A DNA stretch of 64,000 nt from Nitrospira sp. (GCA_005116745.1 SWDS01000001.1:341757-405756), one strand, 5' to 3'. Positions 1 to 9,023 are shown, numbered from the stretch's first letter. Numbers and translations: made by a program. The notes: a model not told the origin generated them from the letters alone.

Positions 1-99
1 GGTAGCACGCCGGTTTGTTAATCCGTACTTTGAGCGGTGCCTCCTTCATTGGTTTTGTATGAGAGATGGCATTAGGAAAGTGCGAAATCCTTGGAGAGC

Positions 100-462
100 T
101 TATGCGTTGTTCTTTGGTGACGTTCTGAGGGGACCTGAAGGCAGACCGCTTTTTGATTGTGTGATAGGATCCGTCTTCGCTTGTCGACTAGAACGTGTTG
201 TTGGGCGTGATGTTTGTGACAAAAGCGGAAAGCATCTGACGGATTCGACGGCGAGATCAATCGCGAGATCGGGCCAATGCAGGTAGGTGGGTGTGCGCTG
301 CTCCACATTCATGAGCTTCCGCACGGAGGCGTCTTGAAACCAAGGAAACTCTTTGAAGGAAATAAAGAGCTCACGGTCTCTGGTCGCCAACCAGATTCCG
401 TGCTTGGAGATGTTTAGGACTTCAATTTCCGAAACACCTTTGTCTTGGGTGCTGAATTCCAT
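100..462 (-). CDS. DUF2442 family small protein with unusual tail
   Basis: The first 80 or so residues carry the DUF2442 pattern: ISKHGIWL at residues 18-25, FKEFPWFQDA at 36-45 and HWPDLAIDLAVES at 62-74. Family members are small proteins of unknown biochemical role, often encoded beside DUF4160 proteins in toxin-antitoxin-like pairs. Here no DUF4160 partner is visible, though it could lie outside the window. Family members usually end soon after the 'DLAVES' motif, whereas this frame runs another 40 Ser/Arg/Pro-rich residues with no recognisable fold. That tail could be read-through after loss of the original stop. A purine-rich GAGAG lies about 9 nt before the ATG. Confidence 0.75.
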   Translation of the reverse strand: MEFSTQDKGVSEIEVLNISKHGIWLATRDRELFISFKEFPWFQDASVRKLMNVEQRTPTYLHWPDLAIDLAVESVRCFPLLSQTSRPTTRSSRQAKTDPITQSKSGLPSGPLRTSPKNNA

Positions 463-534
463 CTGACTGCTCTCGTATGAGCGGGCTCGTTCTGTTCGTG
501 AATGATGAGAACGATGAATAACGCAGCTATCGGT

Positions 535-1128
535 CTATCCTGCTTTTGAAAAGCCTTCATTTCGAAGAATCTCCGCCACATTCTGCTCGTTCACGAACAC
601 GTCGGCCAGAAGACGATTGTAGACATCTCGGCCGTGTGGCTCGATGCGAATCGAGCCGCCGCGAAGGAGTTCTTCTAGCCGTTGCTTGGCTGCCGGTCCT
701 TGCAGCTCGCTCATTTCTGGGGTGTCGATGCCACGAAGTCTGATGCGCTCGCTTCCGACGCGAAGGGTATCTCCATCGACGACACGTACTAATAGCGTAC
801 TCAGCAGTCTCGCCTCCTGCCTTGACCGAGTGCGAAGCGTAGAAAGTCGAGACTGTTTGTGCGTAGAGCCGAGTTTGTACCGCCCTTTGGGGTAGCGCTG
901 TGGTCGGCTGTCCGGCGGACGCCGAGGCCGACGCTGCTTGTAGGTGGGGAGGCGATCTGAGTCTTGTTCCTGATTCGGTGACGGATACCAGCAGAGATCA
1001 CATTGCGGTTGTAGCGTCGAACCAAGATTGGAGTTCGGTAAACGATCAGCATGGGCATTGGGTTGGAAGGGTATGAGAACCCACCAGCCGATAAACAACC
1101 AAGTCACAATGGGCACATGCAGTTTCAT
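535..1128 (-). CDS. Secreted thermonuclease (SNase-like) family nuclease
   Basis: A hydrophobic N-terminal stretch (about residues 5-26, ending FQPNAHA) looks like a signal peptide, so the protein is probably exported. Residues 40-110 are a basic, Pro/Arg-rich linker. The C-terminal 85 residues are a staphylococcal-nuclease-like domain: VVDGDT at 116-121, LRGIDTPE at 131-138 with R132, D135 and E138 in the positions of the catalytic Arg35/Asp40/Glu43 group, and a DVYNRLLADV segment at 168-177 supplying the second arginine (R172). This family hydrolyses DNA and RNA with Ca2+. The domain is somewhat short but contains the key residues. A role in nutrient scavenging or nucleic-acid turnover outside the cytoplasm is inference. 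Confidence 0.85.
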   Translation of the reverse strand: MKLHVPIVTWLFIGWWVLIPFQPNAHADRLPNSNLGSTLQPQCDLCWYPSPNQEQDSDRLPTYKQRRPRRPPDSRPQRYPKGRYKLGSTHKQSRLSTLRTRSRQEARLLSTLLVRVVDGDTLRVGSERIRLRGIDTPEMSELQGPAAKQRLEELLRGGSIRIEPHGRDVYNRLLADVFVNEQNVAEILRNEGFSKAG

Positions 1129-1258
1129 AGAAAGTGTGCCTATGCAGGTGTCGCGCCAGACTTTGATCGATTGACAATGTTTAAAACCGCATGCTGCAAT
1201 GGGTTCGCATTTTTACAAGATACGAATGACGCTTCACGATTCACGGAGGTTGAATGTC

Positions 1259-1489
1259 ATGGATATGATGGGACGGGTGGGGCTGGTTGAAATTCCTATA
1301 TTGATCGCCCCGGATCAAAAGGCTTGGATGGATCGCATGATTAAGGAAGGGAAAATCGCCATCCCGCCTGGCGGCACGTTGGAAAAAGGGTCGCTCTATT
1401 CGATGTTTATCCGCATGCTGCTCCATAACGCGATGGAGGAACAGAAGCGGCAGGAGGCATTAGAAGCAGAAGATGAGGATGATGAGTAG
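1259..1489 (+). CDS. Small conserved-looking acidic-tailed protein, function unknown
   Basis: A 76-residue protein starting MDMMGRVGLVEIPILIAP. The ATG at 1259 is preferred over the longer frame from 1199 because GGAGG lies at 1245-1249, 9 nt upstream. The sequence is amphipathic and ends in a strongly acidic tail (EAEDEDDE). No domain is recognised. It is followed by a weak 6-bp hairpin (AGCCCT at 1503, AGGGCT at 1517). It is the only gene on the plus strand in the first 3 kb and is not obviously part of an operon. Confidence 0.55.
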   Translation: MDMMGRVGLVEIPILIAPDQKAWMDRMIKEGKIAIPPGGTLEKGSLYSMFIRMLLHNAMEEQKRQEALEAEDEDDE

Positions 1490-1502
1490 AAAGTACTCAG
1501 AT

Positions 1503-1522
1503 AGCCCTCAACGAGAAGGGCT
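1503..1522. terminator. Weak hairpin between small gene and hemL
   Basis: AGCCCT (1503-1508) pairs with AGGGCT (1517-1522) across an 8-nt loop. It lies just downstream of the plus-strand small gene and downstream of the minus-strand hemL stop, so it could serve converging transcripts. There is no clear T-run on either side, so this is a tentative call. Confidence 0.3.
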
Positions 1523-1617
1523 CTTAGGCGTCGGTGCCCTGTATCTAAATAGATAACGAGTGTATCCTGGAAGATACGAATGACCGATCTAACTGGACGT
1601 CTTGGGCGGGCGTTCAG

Positions 1618-2901
1618 TTAGAGTTTCTTGAAGGCAGTGTGCGCGGCACGGAGGGTCTTCTCGATGTCCTGTGTGCTGTGGGCGGTGGAGAGAAAGGCAG
1701 CCTCGAACTGAGAAGGCGCGAGATAGACACCCTGCTCCAGCATGTGGTGAAAAAAATGGCCGTAGCGCTTCGTGTCCGACTGTTTTGCCGTATTCCAATC
1801 CACAACAGGGCCTGGGGTAAAGAAGGTCGTCAACATCGACCCGATTCGGGTCTGCGTCACGGGAATTCCGGCCTTTTTCGCCGCGTCGCCAATCCCCTTG
1901 GCGAGAGCTGCTGATCGCTCCTCTAGTTTCTTGTAAACCCCCTTCACTCGCAACTGCTTGAGGGTTGCCAGTCCAGCGGAGACTGCCAGTGGATTCCCAG
2001 AGAGAGTTCCGGCTTGATAGACCGGCCCGACGGGCGCAATGAGATCCATGATCTCTCTCCGTCCGCCATAGGCACCGACGGGCAAGCCTCCTCCAATAAT
2101 CTTACCCAGCACCGTCAGATCAGGCGTGATGCCATAGAGAGCCTGCGCGCCTCCATAACGCACTCGGAATCCTGAGATGACTTCGTCAAAAATCAGCAAG
2201 ATGTTGTGGTCAGCGGTCAGCTGCCGCAGCGCCGCGAGGAAGTCCGGAGCAGGAGGAACGACTCCCATATTCCCTGCAATCGGCTCAACGATGATACAGG
2301 CCAGCTGATCTCGGTTGGCCGTGATCAGTTGCTGAACCGTACGAATATCATTATAGGGAGCGGTGAGCGTGTGTTTGGCAAAGTCATCCGGCACGCCCGG
2401 TGAATCCGGAATCCCCAATGTCGCCAGCCCTGACCCGGCTTTGGCTAATAGATAGTCCCCGTGACCGTGGTAGCACCCCTCGAATTTCATGACCTTGGTC
2501 CGCTTGGTGAACCCTCGCGCGACGCGGACCGCGCTCATGACGGCTTCGGTCCCGGAGCTGACCAGCCGGATCTTTTCCATGGAGGGGAAGGCGCTGCGGA
2601 TTTCTCTGGCCAGCGACACTTCCGACTCGGTCGGGGCTCCGTAACTGGTGCCTCGCCCGGCTGCGCTCTTGATCGCGGTGATTACCGACGAATGGGCATG
2701 CCCTAAAATCATCGGCCCCCACGAAAGCACGTAGTCGATATAGACGTTGCGGTCTACATCGTAGAGCCGTGATCCCTTGGCACGTGCGATGAAGCGTGGC
2801 TGCCCGCCGACCGAGCGGAAGGCTCGAACGGGGCTATTGACGCCACCGGGAATGAGTTGCTGGGCTTCGGTGAAGAGCTTGGTAGAGCGGGATGTTTTCA
2901 T
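1618..2901 (-). CDS. hemL: Glutamate-1-semialdehyde 2,1-aminomutase
   Basis: PLP-dependent enzyme converting glutamate-1-semialdehyde to 5-aminolevulinate in the C5 pathway of tetrapyrrole synthesis. The start [19 protein letters not shown] is the typical HemL N-terminus, which is why ATG 2901 is chosen over an upstream in-frame start at 2922. The PLP-binding lysine is in [17 protein letters not shown] (residue 267 from this start). FDEVISGFR precedes it as expected, and [15 protein letters not shown] is also diagnostic. The length of 427 residues is normal. No strong Shine-Dalgarno is visible at either start. It stands alone; no other haem genes flank it. Confidence 0.96.
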   Translation of the reverse strand: MKTSRSTKLFTEAQQLIPGGVNSPVRAFRSVGGQPRFIARAKGSRLYDVDRNVYIDYVLSWGPMILGHAHSSVITAIKSAAGRGTSYGAPTESEVSLAREIRSAFPSMEKIRLVSSGTEAVMSAVRVARGFTKRTKVMKFEGCYHGHGDYLLAKAGSGLATLGIPDSPGVPDDFAKHTLTAPYNDIRTVQQLITANRDQLACIIVEPIAGNMGVVPPAPDFLAALRQLTADHNILLIFDEVISGFRVRYGGAQALYGITPDLTVLGKIIGGGLPVGAYGGRREIMDLIAPVGPVYQAGTLSGNPLAVSAGLATLKQLRVKGVYKKLEERSAALAKGIGDAAKKAGIPVTQTRIGSMLTTFFTPGPVVDWNTAKQSDTKRYGHFFHHMLEQGVYLAPSQFEAAFLSTAHSTQDIEKTLRAAHTAFKKL

Positions 2902-3164
2902 AATGGCGGCGCACCCTATCATGCAGGGTGAGAGCCGGTCAAGAAACCCAATTGGTGTGCGATCTGTTCGGAGGGGCGCCGTGAGCGGTCAAAAAATGTC
3001 GTAAGGGATACCGTACTCATGGATATAGATATGGCAACACACTCTGAGAATCGAAAGGAAGTTGAAGTTCTCGCCTGTTTTCGTCCTAGTCTCTATTGCG
3101 GCGTGACGGCGCGATTCTTGCTGGCTTGCTGGGATGTTAGGTTGCTCAGGAAAGCGAGACGAAT

Positions 3165-3440
3165 ATGCAAGTCATCTGCTCATGGTGCCGCGGGGAAGGT
3201 CGGGTTGGATTCGTCGGAGAAAAGGCTCCCCTTGGAGACCGCCGAGAGACCCATAGTATCTGCCTTGAGCATCTGCAGGTGGTTCGAGCTCGATGGACCG
3301 CCTGTCAACGGAGCACAGGTCTCCCTGGCGCTTTCATCGACATGCCGAAGGAGCATCCTTCTCATATTCGCCGGGCGGTGCGATCGGTCGTGCGGTTATG
3401 TGTTGGTTTAAGGGGCTTGGCTCAAAAGACTCGCTGGTAG
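3165..3440 (+). CDS. Small CxxC protein, possible zinc-binding, unknown function
   Basis: The 91-residue frame opens MQVICSWCRGEGRVGFVGEK and continues with HSICLEHLQVVRARW. The CxxC followed by a C-x-x-H about 25 residues later looks like a small zinc-binding unit of the kind common in short Nitrospira hypotheticals. Only the first 50 residues look protein-like; the remainder is Arg-rich and could be out-of-frame sequence after a small indel. The ribosome-binding site is weak. The overlapping frames at 3019-3411 and 3293-3496 show no such motif. Confidence 0.45.
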   Translation: MQVICSWCRGEGRVGFVGEKAPLGDRRETHSICLEHLQVVRARWTACQRSTGLPGAFIDMPKEHPSHIRRAVRSVVRLCVGLRGLAQKTRW

Positions 3441-3485
3441 TTTTTTCTCACCGGTGTGGTTTACCCCAGCTCGTCGTCGAACGTG

Positions 3486-4034
3486 TTACTTTTTAGACCG
3501 CTTCGGCGCACGTTTGGGACGGGGTTTCGTCTTGGGTGTTGTTGACTCGGTCGAGGAGAACTCTTTCACGTGCCAGTGTGTCCGTTTCGATTTGTTCTGT
3601 TCCATCACTGCCAAACACACATGGAATGGGGCGCGCCGACCTTCAGCCGTTTGTCCCTTGCTCCAGGCTTCGCCAGCGTCGCTGAGGATTTCCAGTAGCG
3701 TTTCGTACTCTTCTTCATCCTCGGGAAGCACCGCGTCGGCATCGTGAATGAGCAAGATATACCCTTTAGCGGGAAGCCATTCGAAATCGGCCAGACACTC
3801 CTCCAATGCGTCCCAGTTGTGTCCAAAGTAATCCGGAAAATCCAGTGCTCGTGCAAACTCACCGAAGAGAATCGATGGAGTTCGGCATTTCTTTCCCTGG
3901 ATGGCACGCACGGCAAAGCCTGGCGGTGTTTTCACCAGGGCCGAGGCTGAGGTCCCTCGAGGGACGACGAGAAGAACCGACCAGGGAGGTGTGGCATTGC
4001 AAAGATGAGTGTGTAAGATAGGGGTTCCCGCCAT
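3486..4034 (-). CDS. Barstar family ribonuclease inhibitor
   Basis: The middle of this 182-residue protein is barstar-like: DFPDYFGHNWDALEECLADF at residues 65-84 matches the segment that plugs the barnase active site. D75 aligns with barstar Asp35 and E79 with Asp39. The GYILLIHDADAVLP strand follows. There is no signal peptide, so it should act in the cytoplasm to neutralise unexported RNase. Residues 1-40 and the C-terminal basic tail (KPRPKRAPKRSKK) are extensions not found in classic barstar of about 90 residues. It lies 27 nt downstream of the RNase gene on the same strand and is probably cotranscribed with it. Confidence 0.9.
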   Translation of the reverse strand: MAGTPILHTHLCNATPPWSVLLVVPRGTSASALVKTPPGFAVRAIQGKKCRTPSILFGEFARALDFPDYFGHNWDALEECLADFEWLPAKGYILLIHDADAVLPEDEEEYETLLEILSDAGEAWSKGQTAEGRRAPFHVCLAVMEQNKSKRTHWHVKEFSSTESTTPKTKPRPKRAPKRSKK

Positions 4035-4061
4035 AGATCGCTCTGTCGGTTTGGACGTTCG

Positions 4062-4514
4062 TCAGTTCAGAGGAACAAAGGTTCGGTAGTGATCTCCGGT
4101 GTAATAGGCTTTCCCGGTTCGCCGTTCGATGACGATGCGTTCGGCATCGCGACCGCGGCCTCGTCTCTTCGGATTCACATCATACTCCCGATAGGAGCCT
4201 CGTGGAAGACGTCGTTCTCGATTTTGGAAGTCACGCCCTCCGACGTAGCCTGGCAGCGGCATCCCGTCTCGCTTCTTGAGCTGTGTGAGCAGATCATAGA
4301 CCTTCTGGGGAGGTGTGGTGAGCGAGGATGGGTGCTCGATGTGACTCGGTACGCTGAAGATGGGGTTCGTATTCAGAAGTTCGGCGTTGAGGTCGGCAGC
4401 GGCGATTGAGCCCGAGGACACCAGATTGATCGTGCACAGCAGGCTGAGAAGAAGACCGATGAGCCGAATTGGTCTCCATCGAGGGGTGAACACAGGCTCT
4501 TCTTCCTTAGGCAA
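4062..4514 (-). CDS. Secreted guanyl-specific ribonuclease, RNase Sa/barnase family
   Basis: After a basic N-terminus and a hydrophobic signal or anchor segment (residues 17-40), the C-terminal 80 residues are an RNase Sa-type domain: PLPGYVGGRDFQNRERRLP (86-104), then YREYDV with the general base E110, AERIVI with R126, and YYTGDHYRTF with the general acid H142. The spacing E-16-R-16-H closely matches RNase Sa (Glu54, Arg69, His85). Such enzymes cleave single-stranded RNA after guanosine. The adjacent barstar gene confirms the identification. The stop lies 27 nt before the barstar start. The role may be extracellular RNA degradation or competition; that choice is inference. Confidence 0.92.
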   Translation of the reverse strand: MPKEEEPVFTPRWRPIRLIGLLLSLLCTINLVSSGSIAAADLNAELLNTNPIFSVPSHIEHPSSLTTPPQKVYDLLTQLKKRDGMPLPGYVGGRDFQNRERRLPRGSYREYDVNPKRRGRGRDAERIVIERRTGKAYYTGDHYRTFVPLN

Positions 4515-4697
4515 GGTGTTGAACGGAAGCTTGACCGTAGCATTCTCTTTTCAAGAAGGTCAAACAAGGCAAGAGCCATCATCTCGTTACCTGGATGTCT
4601 CTCGTCCCGTTTGCTAGAATGAGGCGGCGGAAGTGTACCGCTCAAGAAAGAGGGATGTGATATATGTTCTTGGGTCATCGTGTGAAACCTGTCCGCT

Positions 4698-5288
4698 GTG
4701 TGTGAGAGCCATCCGGTTAGACGCGTGTATTCTTTACCCAAGCGCCTCATCTACTCCCTGGTTGCTCTGGTCATCCTCGCTCTGGCCATCCCTTCGAACG
4801 CACAACTGAGCCCGAGCGGTTCGATGCGGCGGTCTCCCGTGGAAGTCGTGAAGCGGTATGTGCACTTGGACCAGAAGGGGGCTCGTTTAGACGCGCCGTC
4901 CTTCGACACTGTGATCCCCTATATTGATTGGAAAGAAGAGCCGGCATGGGGCCGTGTCGTCATCATTCAGGACACAACCGTCCCGGAGGACTATCGAAAA
5001 TGGGAGATTCTCAATAATCTGGAAGTGATCATTCCGGTCACCTTTCACGTGCGCGGGGCGGTCTACCTAGAAACCGCTACTTTCGTTCCTGAGGACACGA
5101 CGGAAGAGGTTCGTTTTCACGTGAAGGTGGTGAAGAACTACTGGCGCATCATTGCGCCGGTCATCCCTCCTCACGTCGGCTTAAAACGGATGGTGAGTTT
5201 TGCACGAGAGGCGGAGGCCCATGAACAGGATACAACACAGCGGATCGTGCTCGCTGCCCTCATTGACTCATTGCGAAAGGCGAAGTAA
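4698..5288 (+). CDS. Secreted hypothetical protein upstream of gph
   Basis: A 196-residue protein with a signal peptide (basic KRL, then IYSLVALVILALAIPSNA, mature end near residue 35). The rest is a soluble alpha/beta-looking sequence with no recognised family; the segment YVHLDQKGARLD hints at an NTF2/DUF4878-like fold but this is not secure. The start is uncertain: GTG 4698 and GTG 4725 both work and neither has a clear ribosome site; the latter places the signal peptide directly at the N-terminus. Its stop overlaps the next start (TAATG at 5286-5290), so it is translationally coupled to the HAD phosphatase and M16 genes. Confidence 0.7.
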   Translation: MCESHPVRRVYSLPKRLIYSLVALVILALAIPSNAQLSPSGSMRRSPVEVVKRYVHLDQKGARLDAPSFDTVIPYIDWKEEPAWGRVVIIQDTTVPEDYRKWEILNNLEVIIPVTFHVRGAVYLETATFVPEDTTEEVRFHVKVVKNYWRIIAPVIPPHVGLKRMVSFAREAEAHEQDTTQRIVLAALIDSLRKAK

Positions 5289-5935
5289 TGGCTAAGACTT
5301 CTGTGGATTTGATGATTTTCGATTTGGACGGTACACTGATCGAGTCGAAGTGGGATATTGCGCAATCCGTCAACTTGACCCTTGCTGAACTGGGATTACC
5401 TGAACGCCCCATTGAAGAAATTTTCGGTTTTGTCGGCGATGGCGTCAAACGGTTGCTGCGTCTGGCAGTCGGGGAGGGCAATCAGACCAGATTCGAAGAA
5501 GCGCTCAAAGTCTTTCGAGGCCACTATCTCGAACATTGTCTGGACCGGACCAGCTTCTATCCAGGTATTGAACCGATGCTGCAACATTTTTCCCACAAAG
5601 ACAAAGTGATTGCGACCAACAAGTCGATCGAATACACCCGTGTGATCCTGAACGGGTTAGGTCCGCAGCATTTCCTGTACATGGTCGGTGGGGACAACGG
5701 GTTTGGGCTCAAACCGGAACCAGGGATGTTATTGCACATCATAGAAAAAATCGGTGCGCCGAAAGAGCGGACGATCCTTGTTGGGGACAGCACGAATGAT
5801 ATCAACGGAGGACATAACGCCGGGATTCGTGTGTGTGCCGTTGGGTATGGCATGGGGAATCGAGAGAAGATGGCAGCCTGTCAGCCCGATTGGTTCATCG
5901 AAAAGCCAGAACAACTCATGGAGATTTTCATATGA
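5288..5935 (+). CDS. gph: HAD hydrolase, phosphoglycolate phosphatase-like
   Basis: Haloacid dehalogenase superfamily, 215 residues. Motif I is FDLDGTLIES (DxDGT), a helical cap follows (residues 18-85), motif II is VIATNKS and motif III/IV is VGDSTNDINGGHNAG. This arrangement fits phosphoglycolate phosphatase (Gph), which removes 2-phosphoglycolate, although substrate cannot be fixed from sequence: many HADs of this subfamily act on other phosphates. The start overlaps the preceding stop (TAATG) and its own stop overlaps the next start (ATGA at 5932), so the four genes 4698-9023 form a coupled operon. Confidence 0.85.
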   Translation: MAKTSVDLMIFDLDGTLIESKWDIAQSVNLTLAELGLPERPIEEIFGFVGDGVKRLLRLAVGEGNQTRFEEALKVFRGHYLEHCLDRTSFYPGIEPMLQHFSHKDKVIATNKSIEYTRVILNGLGPQHFLYMVGGDNGFGLKPEPGMLLHIIEKIGAPKERTILVGDSTNDINGGHNAGIRVCAVGYGMGNREKMAACQPDWFIEKPEQLMEIFI

Positions 5936-7554
5936 CCTATCGTAAGCAGGAACGATTGAACCTGGGCTGCAGGAGGTTCTCGGGGGCGAGTGGTCGTTCA
6001 ATTATTGGAGCCTGTGTCTTCATCATCTGCGGTCTTCCCTCGATCTTTCACCCGGCGTACGCTGCCACGCCGAGTCTCGCCGAACGGGTGATCGAGCATC
6101 GGCTGGGCAATGGGCTGACCGTGCTCATGGTCGAACGACATCAGACGCCTGTCGTCTCCATCAACATCACCTTCGCGGTGGGTGGGATGGATGAGCAGGT
6201 CGGCCAAACTGGACTCGCGCATCTCTATGAGCATATGGCCTTTAAAGGCACGCGTGTGGTCGGCACGACAAGCTATGAGAATGAACAACCAATTTTGGAC
6301 GAACTCGCGCGAGTCGGGACCGAGCTCGACCAACGTCAGCGTGATCGGGCCACGAAAGGGAGTGGTGCAACGGCTGAAGAGCGTGCCGCGATTGAATCGC
6401 TCCAGAATCGCCTCGTTGAGCTACAGACGCAGGCCTCGCGCTACGTGGTCGGGAATGAAATGGCGTTGTTGTATCAGCGGCATGGTGGTGTTGGACTGAA
6501 TGCATCGACGGGCAAGGATGTGACGCGGTATATGATTAGTCTGCCGTCCAATCGGTTGCCCTTATGGGCGGCGATTGAATCAGACCGAATGGCCAACCCT
6601 GTGTTGCGCGAGTTCTATAAAGAACGCGGTGTCGTGATGGAAGAACGGCGTCTGCGGAACGAAGACAGTCCGAACGGTCTGTTGTTTGAGACCTTCACGT
6701 CGGCCGCATTTCGCGCTCATGGCTATGGGGTTCCCACCATCGGGTGGGGATCGGATATCCTATCGTTGACACCCGCCGCCACGGAAGCCTTCTTCAAGAC
6801 CCATTATGGCCCCAATCGTGCCACGATCGCGTTGGTCGGTGATATTAATCCACAAGACACCATCGCGTTGATCGAGCAGACGTTCGGGAAAATTCCTGCC
6901 GCACCGCCGGTGCCGCCTTTGGTGACGATCGAACCGGAGCAGCGAGGCGAGCGGCGAGTTGACGTCGAGTTTAATGCCGAGCCGGCTATCGTGATTGGGT
7001 ACCACAAGCCAACCTTGGGGGATTCAGATGACGATGTGTTTGACGTGATCGACGCAGTACTGAGCGATGGACTGACGTCTCGCTTGCATCACAAACTGGT
7101 ACGGGAGAAGCGATTGGCCGTCTCAGTTGGGTCGGATGCCAGTCATCCGGGAGTGCGGGCGCCGAATCTCTTCGTCGTCACAGCGACTCCCTTAGCCCCT
7201 CATACGACAGCGGAAGTCGAAACTGCCATCTATGAGGAGTTGGAACGGTTGAAGCGGGAGCCGGTTTCCTCTCAAGAACTGGAAAAGGTGCTCAACAATC
7301 TGGATGCCGATCTCGTCCGAGGCCTACGATCGAATGGTGGTCTGGCTGCTCAGTTGTCCTTATATCAGGCGGTGGCAGGCGGCTGGCGCTACATCCTGAC
7401 CTCACGTGACAAGGTTGCCAAGGTCACGGCGGCTGATGTGCAGCGAGTGGCGACGCAGTACTTTATAAAATCAAACCGTACCGTGGCGGTCTTGGTGAAG
7501 AAACAGACCGAGAAGACCGTTGCCGCAGTACCAGCCGGTGAGGTGAGGCCATGA
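5932..7554 (+). CDS. M16 family zinc metallopeptidase, catalytic partner
   Basis: A 540-residue pitrilysin/processing-peptidase-like protein. The ATG at 5932 overlaps the gph stop; the longer frame from 5833 is only an extension into gph. A signal peptide spans about residues 20-45 (IIGACVFIICG ... YAATP). The inverted zinc motif HLYEH is present at H97/E100/H101, with the downstream glutamate expected in NEDSPNGLLFETF. Two M16 lobes are seen (N-terminal about 50-280, C-terminal about 300-520 with the R/Y segment LVREKRLAVSV). A roughly 60-residue insertion rich in Glu and Arg follows the zinc motif. Likely periplasmic; cleaves peptides together with the next gene product. Confidence 0.93.
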   Translation: MTYRKQERLNLGCRRFSGASGRSIIGACVFIICGLPSIFHPAYAATPSLAERVIEHRLGNGLTVLMVERHQTPVVSINITFAVGGMDEQVGQTGLAHLYEHMAFKGTRVVGTTSYENEQPILDELARVGTELDQRQRDRATKGSGATAEERAAIESLQNRLVELQTQASRYVVGNEMALLYQRHGGVGLNASTGKDVTRYMISLPSNRLPLWAAIESDRMANPVLREFYKERGVVMEERRLRNEDSPNGLLFETFTSAAFRAHGYGVPTIGWGSDILSLTPAATEAFFKTHYGPNRATIALVGDINPQDTIALIEQTFGKIPAAPPVPPLVTIEPEQRGERRVDVEFNAEPAIVIGYHKPTLGDSDDDVFDVIDAVLSDGLTSRLHHKLVREKRLAVSVGSDASHPGVRAPNLFVVTATPLAPHTTAEVETAIYEELERLKREPVSSQELEKVLNNLDADLVRGLRSNGGLAAQLSLYQAVAGGWRYILTSRDKVAKVTAADVQRVATQYFIKSNRTVAVLVKKQTEKTVAAVPAGEVRP

Positions 7555-9023
7555 AGCAGATGAGGGGTAAGGGGTTAGGGGTGAGGGAAAGTGGAATCGC
7601 TGGCTTGGTTGGCATGGCCATGCTGCTGACGTCAGTCACCACGGTGTATGCGGGGGACCTCTCACTCGGTGATCCCAGGACCATGGTGTTTAAGCCGGTG
7701 GAATTTTCTCCACCGGAACCCGAGCGGGTCGTGCTGGACAACGGCATGGTTCTCTATTTGCTGGAAGACCATGAATTGCCGTTGGTGTCGATCACGGCGA
7801 CGATGCGAACAGGGAGTTGGCTAGACCCAACCGATAAGATCGGACTGGCTGGCATGACCGGGGCGGTGATGCGGACTGGTGGTGGCGGTGGTCTTTCTGC
7901 CGAACAGGTTGATGCTGAACTCGAGCAATTCGCGGCTGATGTGAGTGTCGGGATCGGGCGGCAATCAGGGGCGGCGTCTCTCGATGTCCTGAGCAAAGAT
8001 GTGAAGCGGGGGTTGGAGATTTTCGCCGGTCTCATTCGGACCCCGGCGTTCGATCCCGCCCGTGTCGAATTAGTCAAGCTGCAGGTTATTGAGGGGATCC
8101 GCCGCCGTCAGGATAATCCCGGTTCTATCGTCGGTCGTGAATTTGCCAAGATGCTCTATGGGGCTGCTCATCCAAGTGCCCGAGAGAGCTCGCTGGATTC
8201 GGTCACGCGCATCACGAGGGACGATCTCGTCACCTTCCATCGCAACACGATTCATCCGAACGGGATGATCCTCGGTGTGACGGGTGATTTTAAGAGAGAT
8301 GAGATGGTGGCCTCTCTACGCACAGTATTCGGAAATTGGAAAAAGGGGACGGTGCCGGAATTGAGGATCGTCGATGTCCCGGAGGCGGAGCTGTCCAAGC
8401 CGGTTGTCCGGTTCGTCGGTAAAGAGACCTCGCAGACTCATCTTCGGGTGGGACATCTTTCGATCAAGGAGAATGATCCCGATTACGTGGCGTTGGCCAT
8501 CGTGAACGATATTTTGGGCGGGAGTTCGTTTCGCAGCCGCCTCTTCAACGATGTGCGGACGAAACGGGGGTTGGCCTATTCTGTTGGGAGCCGCCTCAAT
8601 ACGGGGATGCATGACCAAGGTGTCTGGCTGATGCGGGCGGAAACCAAGTTGACCTCCACACAGGAAGTGATTGAGCGGTTTGTGGCGAATATCGAACGAA
8701 TCCGTGCCGAGTTGGTGACCGATGCCGAGCTGGCGGAGGCGAAGGAAGCGTACGTGAATTCGTTCGTGTTTTCCTTTGCGAGCCCTTCGGCGATCGTCAG
8801 CCGATTGGTCGAGTTAGAGTACGATGGATTGCCGAAGGACTTTCTGCAACAGCTGCGGGCCAAGGTCGTGCGACTGACCAAGGAAGACGTCTTGGCGGCA
8901 GCCAAGAAACATTTGCGCCCGGATCAATTGAAGATCGTGGCCGTCGGGTCAGGGGAGGCGTTGCCGAAGGCCCTTTCGACCTTTGGAGAGGTGAAAGAAA
9001 TCACGCTCAGTCCTGAAGGGTGA
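7551..9023 (+). CDS. M16 family peptidase, non-catalytic partner
   Basis: A 490-residue M16 paralogue starting in the ATGA overlap with the previous gene and carrying a signal peptide (GLVGMAMLLTSVTTVYA). The fold markers are present, such as RTGSWLDPTDKIGLAGMTGA and the C-lobe segment DVRTKRGLAYSVGSRLN, but the position of the HxxEH zinc site reads GMTGA, so this subunit cannot bind zinc in the usual way. In M16B proteases one subunit is commonly catalytic and the other supplies the R/Y substrate-binding pair, and this gene pair fits that division. No further gene follows for 250 bp. Confidence 0.93.
   Translation: MKQMRGKGLGVRESGIAGLVGMAMLLTSVTTVYAGDLSLGDPRTMVFKPVEFSPPEPERVVLDNGMVLYLLEDHELPLVSITATMRTGSWLDPTDKIGLAGMTGAVMRTGGGGGLSAEQVDAELEQFAADVSVGIGRQSGAASLDVLSKDVKRGLEIFAGLIRTPAFDPARVELVKLQVIEGIRRRQDNPGSIVGREFAKMLYGAAHPSARESSLDSVTRITRDDLVTFHRNTIHPNGMILGVTGDFKRDEMVASLRTVFGNWKKGTVPELRIVDVPEAELSKPVVRFVGKETSQTHLRVGHLSIKENDPDYVALAIVNDILGGSSFRSRLFNDVRTKRGLAYSVGSRLNTGMHDQGVWLMRAETKLTSTQEVIERFVANIERIRAELVTDAELAEAKEAYVNSFVFSFASPSAIVSRLVELEYDGLPKDFLQQLRAKVVRLTKEDVLAAAKKHLRPDQLKIVAVGSGEALPKALSTFGEVKEITLSPEG

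Noticed and set aside
3019-3411. 130-codon plus-strand frame overlapping the CxxC protein
   Set aside because: No motif and less protein-like than the 3165-3440 frame.
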